Source of the DNA: GCA-002282575 sp964606405
GTDB lineage: Bacteria; Pseudomonadota; Gammaproteobacteria; Thiomicrospirales; Thiomicrospiraceae
NCBI GenBank assembly: GCA_964606405.1
Contig: CAZSGH010000001.1
Location: 61,822 to 125,821, forward strand
Direction of reading: 5' to 3'
DNA: 64,000 nucleotides
Under the pieces are notes generated by a model. That model saw only the letters and a list, made by a program, of their open reading frames with translations. It was not told the origin of the DNA and ran no database searches. Below are positions 8,395-17,691 of the stretch, one piece after another (within the stretch, counting starts at the first letter, position 1; each line of letters starts with the position of its first letter). The position numbers and the translations under genes were made by a program.

Positions 8395-9227
8395 TAGAAG
8401 TTTCCTTTTTCGGGCAAGTTATCACGCGACATCAGTGCGCGGACGACTCGATAATCATCATCTTTGGCTTCGACAACACCATTACGGACAGCATCACCCC
8501 ACGCCTGCATTAAAGCGGCATCTCGTATAGGGTCAAGCTTACCGAGCGCACTGACAATCCGATTTTGCATACTGCTACTTAATGTAGACGCATTCGCCAC
8601 CAAGGCAAAACTTGGCATAGGTTCGGTTTCTTGCAAAATCGTGAGGCCTAAATTATCGTATTTATGCGCAATGGCTGTTTTAACGCCCGCTAAGTCGTAC
8701 TCACCGTTCACAACAGACAAAGCAGCCTTGTCATGAGCACCCAAATAACGATAATGCTGTGCTTCAATATCAATCCCTTTAAGCGCCAACAAACCAGCAA
8801 CAGACAAATAACCACATGTCGATAATGATTGTGTCAGGGCTATCGTTAAGGGTTGCTTATGCGTCAACACAGTCTTATCGGTAGCAATTAGCGCGCAAGA
8901 ATAACTTGCTTTACCATCACCTTCTTTAAAATGAACCAAAGGCGTTGCGGGGGGATATTGTTTCTTGAGACTCACGTAGGGCAAAGGGCCTAAATAAGCT
9001 AAGTCAACCTGCCCCTGACCAAAAGCGGTCATCACATCTTGATAAGAACTCATGTAACGAATCTGTATCTCAATACCCAGTTCATTTTCGAGATACTTAA
9101 GCATCGGTCGCATCTGAGCAACGACCTCATCGGGCTTTTGCATGGGCAAGGGTGCGAAAACCAAAGGTTTTTGCGCCCATGCGACACCAGCAATCATCAA
9201 TAGCACCAAACCGAATTGAATACGCAT
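8394..9227 (-). CDS. PhnD-like periplasmic binding protein, likely sensory partner of the adjacent kinase
   Basis: A 277-residue secreted protein with an N-terminal signal peptide (cleavage near AGVAWA-QKPL). The fold is that of phosphate/phosphite/phosphonate binding proteins: PLPMQKPDEVVAQMRPMLKY at the start and FGQGQVDLAYLGPLPYV as the ligand-binding segment. I chose the ATG at 9227, preceded by AGGGTGG; a GTG at 9236 would add three residues. No permease or ATPase gene is nearby. The TAATG overlap with the downstream hybrid kinase argues for ligand sensing rather than transport. The ligand cannot be determined; oxyanions are a reasonable guess. Confidence 0.87.
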   Translation of the reverse strand: MRIQFGLVLLMIAGVAWAQKPLVFAPLPMQKPDEVVAQMRPMLKYLENELGIEIQIRYMSSYQDVMTAFGQGQVDLAYLGPLPYVSLKKQYPPATPLVHFKEGDGKASYSCALIATDKTVLTHKQPLTIALTQSLSTCGYLSVAGLLALKGIDIEAQHYRYLGAHDKAALSVVNGEYDLAGVKTAIAHKYDNLGLTILQETEPMPSFALVANASTLSSSMQNRIVSALGKLDPIRDAALMQAWGDAVRNGVVEAKDDDYRVVRALMSRDNLPEKGNF

Positions 9228-9333
9228 ACACACCACCCTAACAGAACTTTTCTTGCAGTCTTTCGCTCAAAGCCTTACACTGCCCAAAATTTTATTTCAA
9301 GTATACCTTAACAAGAAAGCAAGGAGCACCCCC

Positions 9334-9645
9334 ATGAGCGAAGCATTTAATAACGTTAGCGTTGGCAAAACAGCAAATGTCTATTTCGACGGTAAATGTG
9401 TGAGTCATACCGTAACATTGGCAGATGGAGTGCGCAAAAGCGTGGGAGTTATCCTACCCTCAACATTGACCTTTAATGTTGGGGTTCCTGAGATAATGGA
9501 ACTACTTGCTGGCAAAGGTCGCGTACAAGTGAATGGCGGTGAATGGCAAGCCATTGATGGCGCAATGACCTTCTCTGTTCCCGAAAACGGCAACTTTGTG
9601 ATTGAAGTAACCGATACCGTACATTACGTTTGCCATTTCGGTTAA
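9334..9645 (+). CDS. ppnP: Pyrimidine/purine nucleoside phosphorylase PpnP (YaiE/DUF1255 family)
   Basis: A 103-residue single-cupin protein matching the PpnP family in length and pattern: NVYFDGKCVSHTV near the N-terminus, KSVGVILPSTLTFNVG in the middle, VHYVCHF at the C-terminus. The family phosphorolyses several nucleosides to base plus ribose-1-phosphate. The start at 9334 is preceded by AAGGAG at the right spacing; the frame is open further upstream but those residues do not fit the family. It is a single-gene unit, divergent from the PhnD-like gene. Confidence 0.88.
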   Translation: MSEAFNNVSVGKTANVYFDGKCVSHTVTLADGVRKSVGVILPSTLTFNVGVPEIMELLAGKGRVQVNGGEWQAIDGAMTFSVPENGNFVIEVTDTVHYVCHFG

Positions 9646-9657
9646 AGCTCCCTCCCC

Positions 9658-9682
9658 CAACCCTCTCCTTAGGAGAGGGTTG
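9658..9682. terminator. Strong hairpin between convergent ppnP and esterase genes
   Basis: Perfect 11-bp stem CAACCCTCTCC / GGAGAGGGTTG with loop TTA, directly after the ppnP stop and just before the end of the convergent esterase. There is no T tract on the plus side. It could act as a bidirectional terminator or be an intergenic palindromic repeat. Confidence 0.6.
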
Positions 9683-9686
9683 AGAT

Positions 9687-10298
9687 TCAAAACCTCATCA
9701 ACCACGCCACCACATCATCACATTCTTCAGCTAAAATCGCGTGCGCCATCGGATAGGTATCCAAACTTAATCGTGTCATCCCCATCGTTTTCAAGCGCGA
9801 ATAAGCACGCTCTGCTGCGGCTAAAGGCACAACCGTATCCACCGAGCCGTGCCCCAACCAAATCGGCAAACTAGCACGGTTTTCTGGCAAGGGTAATAAT
9901 TGCTCATGCGCTGGTAACCATGTCGACAAACCAATCACTGCGCCAATCTGCACAGATGCAGACAAGGCAGCATGCAAAGCAACAACGCCACCCTGCGAAA
10001 AGCCCAACAACACAATTTCAGACGCTGGCACACCTTGCGCAACTTGCGTCTCAATCAAGCCAACAATCCGACGTGCACTCTGCGCAATGCCTTGTGCATC
10101 GACAGGGTCGGTGGGCGAAAAGCCTAAAATATCGAACCATGCAGGCATACGCAGACCACCATTAACCGTCACGGATAATGAAGGCGCATTTGGTAACAAC
10201 CAAGGCACATCCATCAACCCCATCATGTCTTGCAAGGGCGCCAAGTCCTGCCCATCAGCCCCCAAACCATGCAAGGCAATCACGCAACTGATTTTCAT
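9687..10298 (-). CDS. Carboxylesterase/phospholipase-type alpha/beta hydrolase
   Basis: A 203-residue hydrolase of the PF02230 carboxylesterase group (EstB/YpfH/LYPLA-like). It has the N-terminal ALHGLGADGQDLAP oxyanion region, GFSQGG with the nucleophilic serine near residue 99, and a C-terminal histidine in YPMAHAI. The acid is in GHGSVDTVVP. It probably acts on small carboxylic or thioester substrates in the cytoplasm, since no signal peptide is present. Its start overlaps the stop of the polyphosphate phosphotransferase gene by 4 bases, so the two are co-transcribed; no functional link is obvious. Confidence 0.88.
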   Translation of the reverse strand: MKISCVIALHGLGADGQDLAPLQDMMGLMDVPWLLPNAPSLSVTVNGGLRMPAWFDILGFSPTDPVDAQGIAQSARRIVGLIETQVAQGVPASEIVLLGFSQGGVVALHAALSASVQIGAVIGLSTWLPAHEQLLPLPENRASLPIWLGHGSVDTVVPLAAAERAYSRLKTMGMTRLSLDTYPMAHAILAEECDDVVAWLMRF

Positions 10299-11824
10299 GC
10301 GCCGTCACGCTCCGCAAAAGCCGCCTCCAAACGCGCAATCAAAGTTTTCAAAATCTGAATCCGAGCAAAACGCTTATCCTCTGCCGCAATCAATGTCCAA
10401 GGCGCAAAGTGCGTACTGGTGCGTTCAATCATATCCGCCACAGCTTGCTCATATAACGGACGCTTCTCGCGATTACGCCAATCATCGTCGGTTAGCTTAA
10501 ACTGCTTCCAAGGCACATTCGCGCGCTCATCAAAACGACGCAATTGCTCTTCTGGACTAATATTAAGCCAAAACTTAGTGACTACAATACCATGCGACGC
10601 AAGCTGATCTTCAAAGTCCGATATCTCAGCATAGGCACGCATCCAAGCCGACTCAGAAGCAAAGCCTTCTACTCGCTCAACCAAAACGCGACCATACCAA
10701 GAACGATCAAAAATCGCTACTTTACCCGCGCGCGGTAAACGTCGCCAAAAACGCCACAAATAATGGTGTGCCAATTCTTCATCGCTAGGCGCAGCAATCG
10801 GATGCACCACAAACTGACGCGCATCTAACGCTTGTGTAATGCGTCGAATCGCACTACCCTTGCCTGCCGCGTCCCAACCCTCAAAAACAATCACATTGGT
10901 CATGCCAACATCTTGAGCTTGCTGCATCAACAACCCCAAGCGCGCCTGCAACTTAGCAAGTTGATCTTTGTATTCAATAGGTGTTAGGGTTTGTGTTAAA
11001 TCAACAGAGGCTAACAAGGGGTGCACTGCAGGTATCGCTGGCACATCTTCTGCCATATCTTGCGTCGACAACAAGCGAACAGAGGACTCTGCATGACGTT
11101 TATCCGCATATTGTTGACGTTGTAACTGCTTTTCTAAAGCATCGGCTAACGCCTCACCAACCGTAATACTGCGATAGTTGGCATCTTCACCTTCTACAAT
11201 CAACCAAGGGGCTTGCCCTGTGCCTGTTTTATGCAAGGCTGTTTCGGCAGCACGAATAAAGTCATCGTAATGGTGGTAATTTTCCCAATCCTTATCCGTA
11301 ACACGCCATGCGGTTAGCGGATCTTTTTCGAGCTGATTCATGCGTTTTTTTTGTGCTTTTTTGTCTAAATGCATCCAAAATTTTAACACCAGCGTCCCAT
11401 CATCGGCCAACGCACGCTCAAAGTTGTTAATCTGCATCAACGAAGCTTGATAAGCAGCCTCGTCAATGCGACCGTAAACTTTATCCAAAACAGGCTGAGA
11501 ATACCAAGAACTTAAAAACAACCCCATTCGACCTTTCGTCGGTAAATCTCGCCAATAATGCCAATAAGGCGGACGCTGACGTGTTTCTTCTGTTGCCGCA
11601 CCATAAGCATGGGTTTCCAACCAACGAGGATCCATCCATGCATTCAACTGATTAATCATTTCGGACTTACCGGCAGCATTCACCCCAGCAAACACCACCA
11701 CAACCGAAAACTTTGCCGATTGCAATTGAAACTGCAATGCAAGCAAACGCTCACGCAACGCTTTTTCGCGTTCTTTATAAACCTTATCGGATAGCTTCAT
11801 ACCCAACTGTGCGACTTCAAACAT
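10295..11824 (-). CDS. pap: Polyphosphate:AMP phosphotransferase, two-domain (class II) PPK2
   Basis: A 509-residue protein made of two tandem PPK2 domains, the architecture of class II PPK2 enzymes that phosphorylate AMP to ADP with polyphosphate. Walker A motifs are GVNAAGKS (47-54) and GWDAAGKG (316-323). The second domain keeps the lid and Walker B sequence FDRSWYGR (about 372-379). The first has FLSSWYSQ (about 103-110), so the Asp and Arg are missing. This fits the known pattern in which the C-terminal domain is catalytic and the N-terminal one is not. The enzyme would return AMP to the adenylate pool and spend stored polyphosphate. Confidence 0.93.
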   Translation of the reverse strand: MFEVAQLGMKLSDKVYKEREKALRERLLALQFQLQSAKFSVVVVFAGVNAAGKSEMINQLNAWMDPRWLETHAYGAATEETRQRPPYWHYWRDLPTKGRMGLFLSSWYSQPVLDKVYGRIDEAAYQASLMQINNFERALADDGTLVLKFWMHLDKKAQKKRMNQLEKDPLTAWRVTDKDWENYHHYDDFIRAAETALHKTGTGQAPWLIVEGEDANYRSITVGEALADALEKQLQRQQYADKRHAESSVRLLSTQDMAEDVPAIPAVHPLLASVDLTQTLTPIEYKDQLAKLQARLGLLMQQAQDVGMTNVIVFEGWDAAGKGSAIRRITQALDARQFVVHPIAAPSDEELAHHYLWRFWRRLPRAGKVAIFDRSWYGRVLVERVEGFASESAWMRAYAEISDFEDQLASHGIVVTKFWLNISPEEQLRRFDERANVPWKQFKLTDDDWRNREKRPLYEQAVADMIERTSTHFAPWTLIAAEDKRFARIQILKTLIARLEAAFAERDGA

Positions 11825-11848
11825 AAAACACCTTTATCTTTACGCAAT

Positions 11849-11971
11849 AAAAAACCGTCATGAACCGAAAAAGTGCTAGGCGCAAGACGCACAACGCAAG
11901 GCGTGTACAAAAGTACACAACGCAGCGCGAGCATCGCAGCAACAACGCAATTTAAGGCGCAATAGGTTTTT
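11849..11971. repeat. Palindromic intergenic element with inverted ends
   Basis: About 120 bp rich in CGCAA/GCG tracts. It has a central hairpin GTGTAC-AAAA-GTACAC at 11903-11918 and outer inverted 7-mers AAAAACC (11850-11856) and GGTTTTT (11965-11971). It sits between the lipoprotein gene and the pap gene and differs in sequence from the MITE-like family. It may be a second small mobile or REP-like element. Confidence 0.45.
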
Positions 11972-12320
11972 ACTCTTTTGGATTTTCATAAAAGACATAC
12001 TCCGATGTGTACTCACCCACCTCAAAATACACCTTCTTTTCACCATCATCTTTATGATAGTTTAAATTCTCATCAATCACACCGTAACCAAAACGGTAAG
12101 GGCGTGCCTGCTTATCATTCGTACCGTACGCCGTCGACAACTTATCCACATGAATAAAGCGTTTAACAATCACGCCGCCCGAATAAATCTCGACCACGCC
12201 ATTGGTTCCCGTCCAGTTTTGCAGACTGCGCCCGATTTGGTTTTGCGATTCTTGCGTACAAGCAGATATGGTTACGAAACATACAGCAATTAAGGCAAAA
12301 GAAAAACTACGCACAAACAT
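11970..12320 (-). CDS. Small hypothetical lipoprotein
   Basis: A 116-residue protein with a clear lipoprotein signal (lipobox ISAC, cysteine at about 21). The mature part is hydrophilic and tyrosine-rich, with no motif I recognise. It would be anchored in the inner or outer membrane facing the periplasm. The start is supported by GGGAGATAAGAG just upstream. It follows the chemoreceptor gene on the same strand with a 45-base gap, so co-transcription is possible. Function unknown. Confidence 0.72.
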   Translation of the reverse strand: MFVRSFSFALIAVCFVTISACTQESQNQIGRSLQNWTGTNGVVEIYSGGVIVKRFIHVDKLSTAYGTNDKQARPYRFGYGVIDENLNYHKDDGEKKVYFEVGEYTSEYVFYENPKE

Positions 12321-12365
12321 CTCTTATCTCCCGCTTAAATAGGTCATCATAACCGATACAACCCG

Positions 12366-14819
12366 TTAAATTCTAAAACGTCCTAAACTACATGACAATG
12401 CTTCGGTTAACTGTATTAAACGGTCATACTGTTGCATAGAATCAACAATCAATTTCCCCGATGCTTGAACCGAAACATCTAATTCGCCAATAGCACAAGT
12501 AACATCCTGAATCCCGCGTTTTTGCTCCCCTGCCGCTGTTGCCACTTGCGCAATTACCAATGTTAGACCTTGCGTCTCTCGATTAATTGACTGCAATGAA
12601 TCGCTCACCTGGGCAACCATCGCAACACCTTGATTCACCTCAGCACTGGTTTGATCGATAAGCTTCTTAATCTCGCGTGCAGCATCTGCCGACTTACCAG
12701 CCAAAGCCCTTACCTCTCCAGCAACGACAGCAAAACCTCTTCCATGCTCACCAGCGCGAGCAGCCTCTACCGCGGCATTCAATGCCAACAAATTGGTTTG
12801 AAAAGCAATCGAGTCAATTACCGTCACAATGTCACCCACTCGCTCACTCATTGTCTGGATACCGCCCATAGCATCAATCGTGATCTGCATGCGAGCATTT
12901 CCTTCCTCAACCCAACTAGCCTGTTGTGTTGCAATACGGTTAGCAGACACTGCAGCATCGCTTGTCGAGACAACCGAATTCATATTTTCTGCCATAACAC
13001 CGACGGTTTGTTGCACCGATCCCAACTGCGACTGAAAGCGCTGTTCAATCTGCTGCGCATCATGATTTAAAGACACAGCAATCTGTTGCACCTCTTGCTC
13101 TGCTTGACGAACATCTCTAATAATTTGAGCAATACCGACGACAGCATCATTCCAGCGCGTCGCAATCGCTTTAAAAGCACCCGATGCATCGCTCGACAAA
13201 CGAGCTGAGACCAAGTCACCTTGAGATAAGCCTATCGCAGACTGTTCAATATCAGCAAACAACACCTGCATCTGATTAGCCATTGTGTTAATAGCCACTT
13301 TTAAAGCAGATAACTCACCAGGGGCATCGACATCAACGCGCTCATTCAGCACGCCATCTTGCATTGCACTCATTACCCGTCGAATATCCATAATGACCTG
13401 TTGCAAACCATCCGATGCAGAGACAACTGACGTCAATACTTGAGCATAAGCTCCCATCTGACCCTGCACAATGCTCGGCTTGATACTCGAAAAATCGGCA
13501 GATTGCAATTGCGTCATGCTCGTACCAATCAAATTAAAGGCAGAGTTTACCGAGCGCGTCATTCGACCAAAGTCGTCAAACAACAACGCCATATCCCCAA
13601 TCGGCTGATACGAAAACTGATGATTAAAGTCTCCTGCTGCCAACTTTTGTGCCATTAAACTTAATTCAGCAATAGCATTACCCGTCTGTTCCAAGCGTGA
13701 ATTAAAACTACTCGCCAAATAATCAATCTCATCATGATTACCAGAAGTCGGAATTCGTACGCTCATATCGCCAGTTTGAACAGAAAGATCAATCGAATTC
13801 CCAATCGTACGCATTGGGCGAATAATTGTCATACTCATCATCATCAGCACGACCAACAATAAAACAACCAAAGCAATAATGAGCGTATAAAATCCCTCCC
13901 AAACGGCTGACTGCCGTTCGGCAACAATTGCATCAAACTCGGCACGATCTTTAAATAAAACGTGATGTCCAATAACAACCTGATTGCTATCTTTAATCGG
14001 CAAAGCCAAATAAAAATACTTCTGCCCCAAAACAGAGCCCGAACTTAATAAAACTTGCCAATCTGCCGCATTGCTTAACGCCGCATCATGCAGCGCAGCA
14101 ACAGACTTTGCATCAAACTGTGATTTATGAGCGACAACAAAGTCATCATTAATGGGAGCATTCTGCAACAAATGTTCAAAACGCTTACCCATACCCTTAA
14201 CATAACGAACATCTAAGGTCTGAACATAATGAATGTCGCGACCCTCAAAATAACTCTTAGTACTAGAAAAACCTTGAATAAAATTTATCAGACCAACAAA
14301 CTTATCTTTATAGAAAATAGGGATAATCGCATCTAACGTAATGCCAGACTCTCCAACAGAGGTAGCAATATTGGGCTTTTTAAGTGATAACGCCTCTTTT
14401 ATTTTAGGGATAGTCGCCAAATCCATACCATAGCTTTTATTACTGGCATCCCAACTGGCAAACACCGATCTACCTTCTTCAGACACAACGCGAATACGAA
14501 TGTTCTTAAAGTCAGTGTACTGCTCAAAATCACGTATAACGGTCCGAACCGCTAACGCCACATCTTCAGCATCACCCGCATCCATTGCCGCGGATAAAGC
14601 ACTGTTAGAGGCGATAGCAACACCTGAAGTTAAGCCGGAAGACCACTTAACCGCGATCTGCTCTGATAGAAGCTGCTGATATTCTTTGTGAATACGATCT
14701 TGCTCATGCTCTTTGACGTCAGACAACTGCTGCATGACCCAAAAACTGACGGCAAATAAGACAACAAACATTGCCGTCAACGAAGACAACAACATTTTAC
14801 CTTGAAGGCTTTTAAACAT
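12366..14819 (-). CDS. Methyl-accepting chemotaxis protein with large periplasmic sensor
   Basis: An 817-residue chemoreceptor. TM1 is at about 9-31, a periplasmic Cache-like domain of roughly 270 residues follows, and TM2 (LIIALVVLLLVVLMMMSM) leads to HAMP and a long linker. The signalling hairpin is highly conserved: SIAFQTNLLALNAAVEAARA with GFAVVAGEVRALA. The start at 14819 is preceded by GAGGAAAC; an upstream ATG at 14882 would add a non-transmembrane prefix of 21 residues. It relays ligand state to CheA/CheW, which are not in the window. No C-terminal CheR pentapeptide is seen. The ligand is unknown. Confidence 0.93.
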   Translation of the reverse strand: MFKSLQGKMLLSSLTAMFVVLFAVSFWVMQQLSDVKEHEQDRIHKEYQQLLSEQIAVKWSSGLTSGVAIASNSALSAAMDAGDAEDVALAVRTVIRDFEQYTDFKNIRIRVVSEEGRSVFASWDASNKSYGMDLATIPKIKEALSLKKPNIATSVGESGITLDAIIPIFYKDKFVGLINFIQGFSSTKSYFEGRDIHYVQTLDVRYVKGMGKRFEHLLQNAPINDDFVVAHKSQFDAKSVAALHDAALSNAADWQVLLSSGSVLGQKYFYLALPIKDSNQVVIGHHVLFKDRAEFDAIVAERQSAVWEGFYTLIIALVVLLLVVLMMMSMTIIRPMRTIGNSIDLSVQTGDMSVRIPTSGNHDEIDYLASSFNSRLEQTGNAIAELSLMAQKLAAGDFNHQFSYQPIGDMALLFDDFGRMTRSVNSAFNLIGTSMTQLQSADFSSIKPSIVQGQMGAYAQVLTSVVSASDGLQQVIMDIRRVMSAMQDGVLNERVDVDAPGELSALKVAINTMANQMQVLFADIEQSAIGLSQGDLVSARLSSDASGAFKAIATRWNDAVVGIAQIIRDVRQAEQEVQQIAVSLNHDAQQIEQRFQSQLGSVQQTVGVMAENMNSVVSTSDAAVSANRIATQQASWVEEGNARMQITIDAMGGIQTMSERVGDIVTVIDSIAFQTNLLALNAAVEAARAGEHGRGFAVVAGEVRALAGKSADAAREIKKLIDQTSAEVNQGVAMVAQVSDSLQSINRETQGLTLVIAQVATAAGEQKRGIQDVTCAIGELDVSVQASGKLIVDSMQQYDRLIQLTEALSCSLGRFRI

Positions 14820-14937
14820 GATCTTAGTTTCCTCATGATGAAGTTTTTGTCTAACCCAAACAAAAACGAATAACATGAGCAAGAATTATTGTGATTTGTT
14901 CTCTTGCTACTGGTTGGATATTACTGAGTTAATGAAA

Positions 14938-15822
14938 CTACGTAAATAAGCAATCAATACTACGAGAAAAAACCACACCAATGAATAAACAACCACCCAA
15001 CCAAACATTACTTCTAAAAGCAGAAAAAGCCGCCTCTCTTGTCTCAAAACGAACAAGCCAAAGCTGCCACATAAAATGTATCACCACAAATAGCAGAGAT
15101 AACCACCAAGCAACACCTAAGTCGAATGCAAGACCCAGTTGCCATAAACATAACAACATTAATAGCATTAATAGAGCGATAATAGGACGAACATAAGCCC
15201 CAAACAACACTGCAGTCGATTTAATACCTACCTTGATGTCATCCTCTCGGTCAACCAACGCATACCAAGTGTCGTAAATCAGCGCCCAGACGACTGTAGC
15301 GGCAAACAACCACCAACCACCGCTAGGCATCTCCCCCAACACGGCCACAAAGCCCATCGGAATCGCCCAAGCAAAGGCTAGCCCTAAGAACAATTGCGGA
15401 TAATACGTCCAGCGCTTGGTAAATGGATACAAGGTCGCCAATATCACAGCGCCAAAAGCCCACAACAAGACTTCTGGACGCAAGGTAAGCACCAGCACCC
15501 CGCCAATAGCAAGCAAGCCAACAAACAAACGCAAGGCTGCTTTAGGCGTTATCTCGCCACACGCCAACGGACGATCACAAGTACGCGCTACCTCACCATC
15601 CCAATGACGATCGGCATAGTCGTTAATCACACAGCCCGCCGAACGCATAACGTATGCGCCCGCGATAAACACAAACAACGTCCATAAATCGGGGACACCA
15701 TCAGCAGCCAACCACAAAGCAGTTAAAGCGGGCAACAATACCAAATAAGTTCCGACGGGTTTATCGAGACGCATGAGACGAAAAAAAGGGTGCTTACGCA
15801 CCCCAGAAAACGCAAAAAACAT
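14938..15822 (-). CDS. ubiA: 4-hydroxybenzoate polyprenyltransferase UbiA
   Basis: Integral membrane prenyltransferase of ubiquinone synthesis, about 294 residues. It starts with the typical RLMRLDKPVGTYLVLLPALT. The two Asp-rich Mg/diphosphate motifs are NDYADRHWDGEVART and DREDDIKVGIKSTA. About eight hydrophobic segments are visible. The ATG at 15822 overlaps the glmS stop (TGATG); a GTG at 15825 would give a 4-base overlap instead. It confirms a ubiquinone-using respiratory chain. It is last in the glmU-glmS-ubiA run. Confidence 0.95.
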   Translation of the reverse strand: MFFAFSGVRKHPFFRLMRLDKPVGTYLVLLPALTALWLAADGVPDLWTLFVFIAGAYVMRSAGCVINDYADRHWDGEVARTCDRPLACGEITPKAALRLFVGLLAIGGVLVLTLRPEVLLWAFGAVILATLYPFTKRWTYYPQLFLGLAFAWAIPMGFVAVLGEMPSGGWWLFAATVVWALIYDTWYALVDREDDIKVGIKSTAVLFGAYVRPIIALLMLLMLLCLWQLGLAFDLGVAWWLSLLFVVIHFMWQLWLVRFETREAAFSAFRSNVWLGGCLFIGVVFSRSIDCLFT

Positions 15823-17669
15823 CACTCGACCGTCACGCTCTTAGCTAAGTTTCTTGGTTGATCCACGTCAGTACCACGAATCACAGCGGTATGGTAGGCC
15901 AACAACTGCAACGGTACGACATACGCCACGGGCGCTAACGACGTTAAGGTAATCGGCAAACAAATGTTGTGATAGCGTGCATGTTCAAACTCACTCGGAT
16001 CGATCATCCCCTCTGCCGAGAACACAAACAACTCACCACCACGCGCAGACACTTCTTCCAAGTTCGATTTCAGCTTCGCCCATAAGACATCGTTAGGTGC
16101 AACCGATACCACTGGCATTTTCTCATCGATCAACGCCAGCGGACCATGCTTTAGCTCACCTGCAGGATAGGCTTCGGCATGGATGTAAGATAACTCTTTC
16201 ATCTTCAAAGCCCCTTCTTCGGCAATTGGGTACATAAAGCCACGTCCCAAGAACATCGCATTGTCTTTCAATGCCAATTTCTGCGCCATTTGTTGGATTT
16301 CATCATCTTTGGTAAGCACCTGACGCAACACATCAGGCAAAGCACGCAACTCATTCACCAAGACCTGTGCCGCGGCTTCTTTAAGGTTGCCTTTCGCTTT
16401 ACCAATCGCCAATACCAACAACATCATCGCGACCAATTGCGTGGTAAAGCCTTTGGTTGATGCCACCGACATTTCACGACCCGCACGCGTCAGCAATACC
16501 ATATCCGCTTCGCGCACCATACTGCTTTCTGGCACGTTCACTACTGCCAACGTCTTAAATCCACGCGCCTTTGCTTCACGCATCGCCGACAAGGTATCGG
16601 CTGTTTCGCCCGACTGGGAAATGAACACCATCAGGGTATTTTTGAACATTGACGGCTGACGGTAGCGGAACTCACTGGCAATTTCTACCTGACAAGGCAT
16701 ATCGACCAAATATTCTAACCAGTAACGCGCCACTTCACCCGACAAAAAGCTAGTACCACAACCGACCACTTTAATCGCTTCAATTGAACGCAGCATATCA
16801 TCCGAGTCAGGTCCTAACAGATTGGACACAACACCATTAGGCAGCAAACGTCCCTCTAGAGATTCAGCGATCAAGCTCGGTTGCTCATGAATTTCTTTGA
16901 GCATAAAGTGACGATACTCACCCTTACTCACCGAATCGTTGGTGAGGTTACTTTGCACCACAGGACGTTCACTTTCTGCCAACATGCGCCACTGACGATC
17001 ATAAATGGTTAAGCTATCCTTCGTAATATCCGCAACATCGCCCTCTTCCAAGAAAATGAACTGCTGCGTGACCGGCAACAACGCCATCTGATCAGAAGCC
17101 ACAAACTTCTCACCAAAGCCCAATCCAATTACCAAGGGGCTACCTTCACGTGCCACAATCATACGACCTGGGATATCTTTGTTTAAGATCGCTAAAGCAA
17201 ACGAACCATGTAGCTTGGCTAGCGTATTTTTTACCGCCTGTAACCAGTCACCCGTTTTTTTGCTTTCTTGCGCTAACAAATGAACAACAACTTCGGTATC
17301 GGTTTCCGATGTGAACTCGACACCCGCCGCTTGCATGGCTTCACGCAATTCAAACGCATTTTCGATAATACCATTGTGAACTAACACAATACGACCTTCC
17401 GATACATGCGGATGCGCATTACGCTCTGCTGGTTTGCCATGGGTTGCCCAACGGGTATGGGCAATGCCATCAATACCAGAAACGCCCTGCTCTGCAACCA
17501 AATCTGCTAGGTTTTGCACCTTGCCGACTGCACGCGCACGCTCAATACCACTTTCATTGAGCACGGCCAAACCAGCTGAGTCATAACCACGATACTCCAA
17601 ACGGCGCAAGCCTTCGATTAAGATTGGAACCACATTACGCTCAGCAACACCACCAACAATTCCACACAT
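15822..17669 (-). CDS. glmS: Glutamine--fructose-6-phosphate aminotransferase GlmS
   Basis: A 615-residue GlmS that makes glucosamine-6-phosphate for peptidoglycan and LPS. Its N-terminal glutamine amidotransferase begins MCGIVGG, so Cys2 becomes the N-terminal nucleophile after Met removal. It also has the RLEYRGYDSAG and HTRWATHG motifs. Two SIS sugar-isomerase domains follow (SQSGETADT and the ALKMKELSYIHAEAY region), and the C-terminus NLAKSVTVE is the conserved closing segment. It lies 22 bases downstream of glmU. I see no glmS ribozyme. Confidence 0.97.
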   Translation of the reverse strand: MCGIVGGVAERNVVPILIEGLRRLEYRGYDSAGLAVLNESGIERARAVGKVQNLADLVAEQGVSGIDGIAHTRWATHGKPAERNAHPHVSEGRIVLVHNGIIENAFELREAMQAAGVEFTSETDTEVVVHLLAQESKKTGDWLQAVKNTLAKLHGSFALAILNKDIPGRMIVAREGSPLVIGLGFGEKFVASDQMALLPVTQQFIFLEEGDVADITKDSLTIYDRQWRMLAESERPVVQSNLTNDSVSKGEYRHFMLKEIHEQPSLIAESLEGRLLPNGVVSNLLGPDSDDMLRSIEAIKVVGCGTSFLSGEVARYWLEYLVDMPCQVEIASEFRYRQPSMFKNTLMVFISQSGETADTLSAMREAKARGFKTLAVVNVPESSMVREADMVLLTRAGREMSVASTKGFTTQLVAMMLLVLAIGKAKGNLKEAAAQVLVNELRALPDVLRQVLTKDDEIQQMAQKLALKDNAMFLGRGFMYPIAEEGALKMKELSYIHAEAYPAGELKHGPLALIDEKMPVVSVAPNDVLWAKLKSNLEEVSARGGELFVFSAEGMIDPSEFEHARYHNICLPITLTSLAPVAYVVPLQLLAYHTAVIRGTDVDQPRNLAKSVTVE

Positions 17670-17691
17670 ACTTTCTTAACTCCAAAAATTC

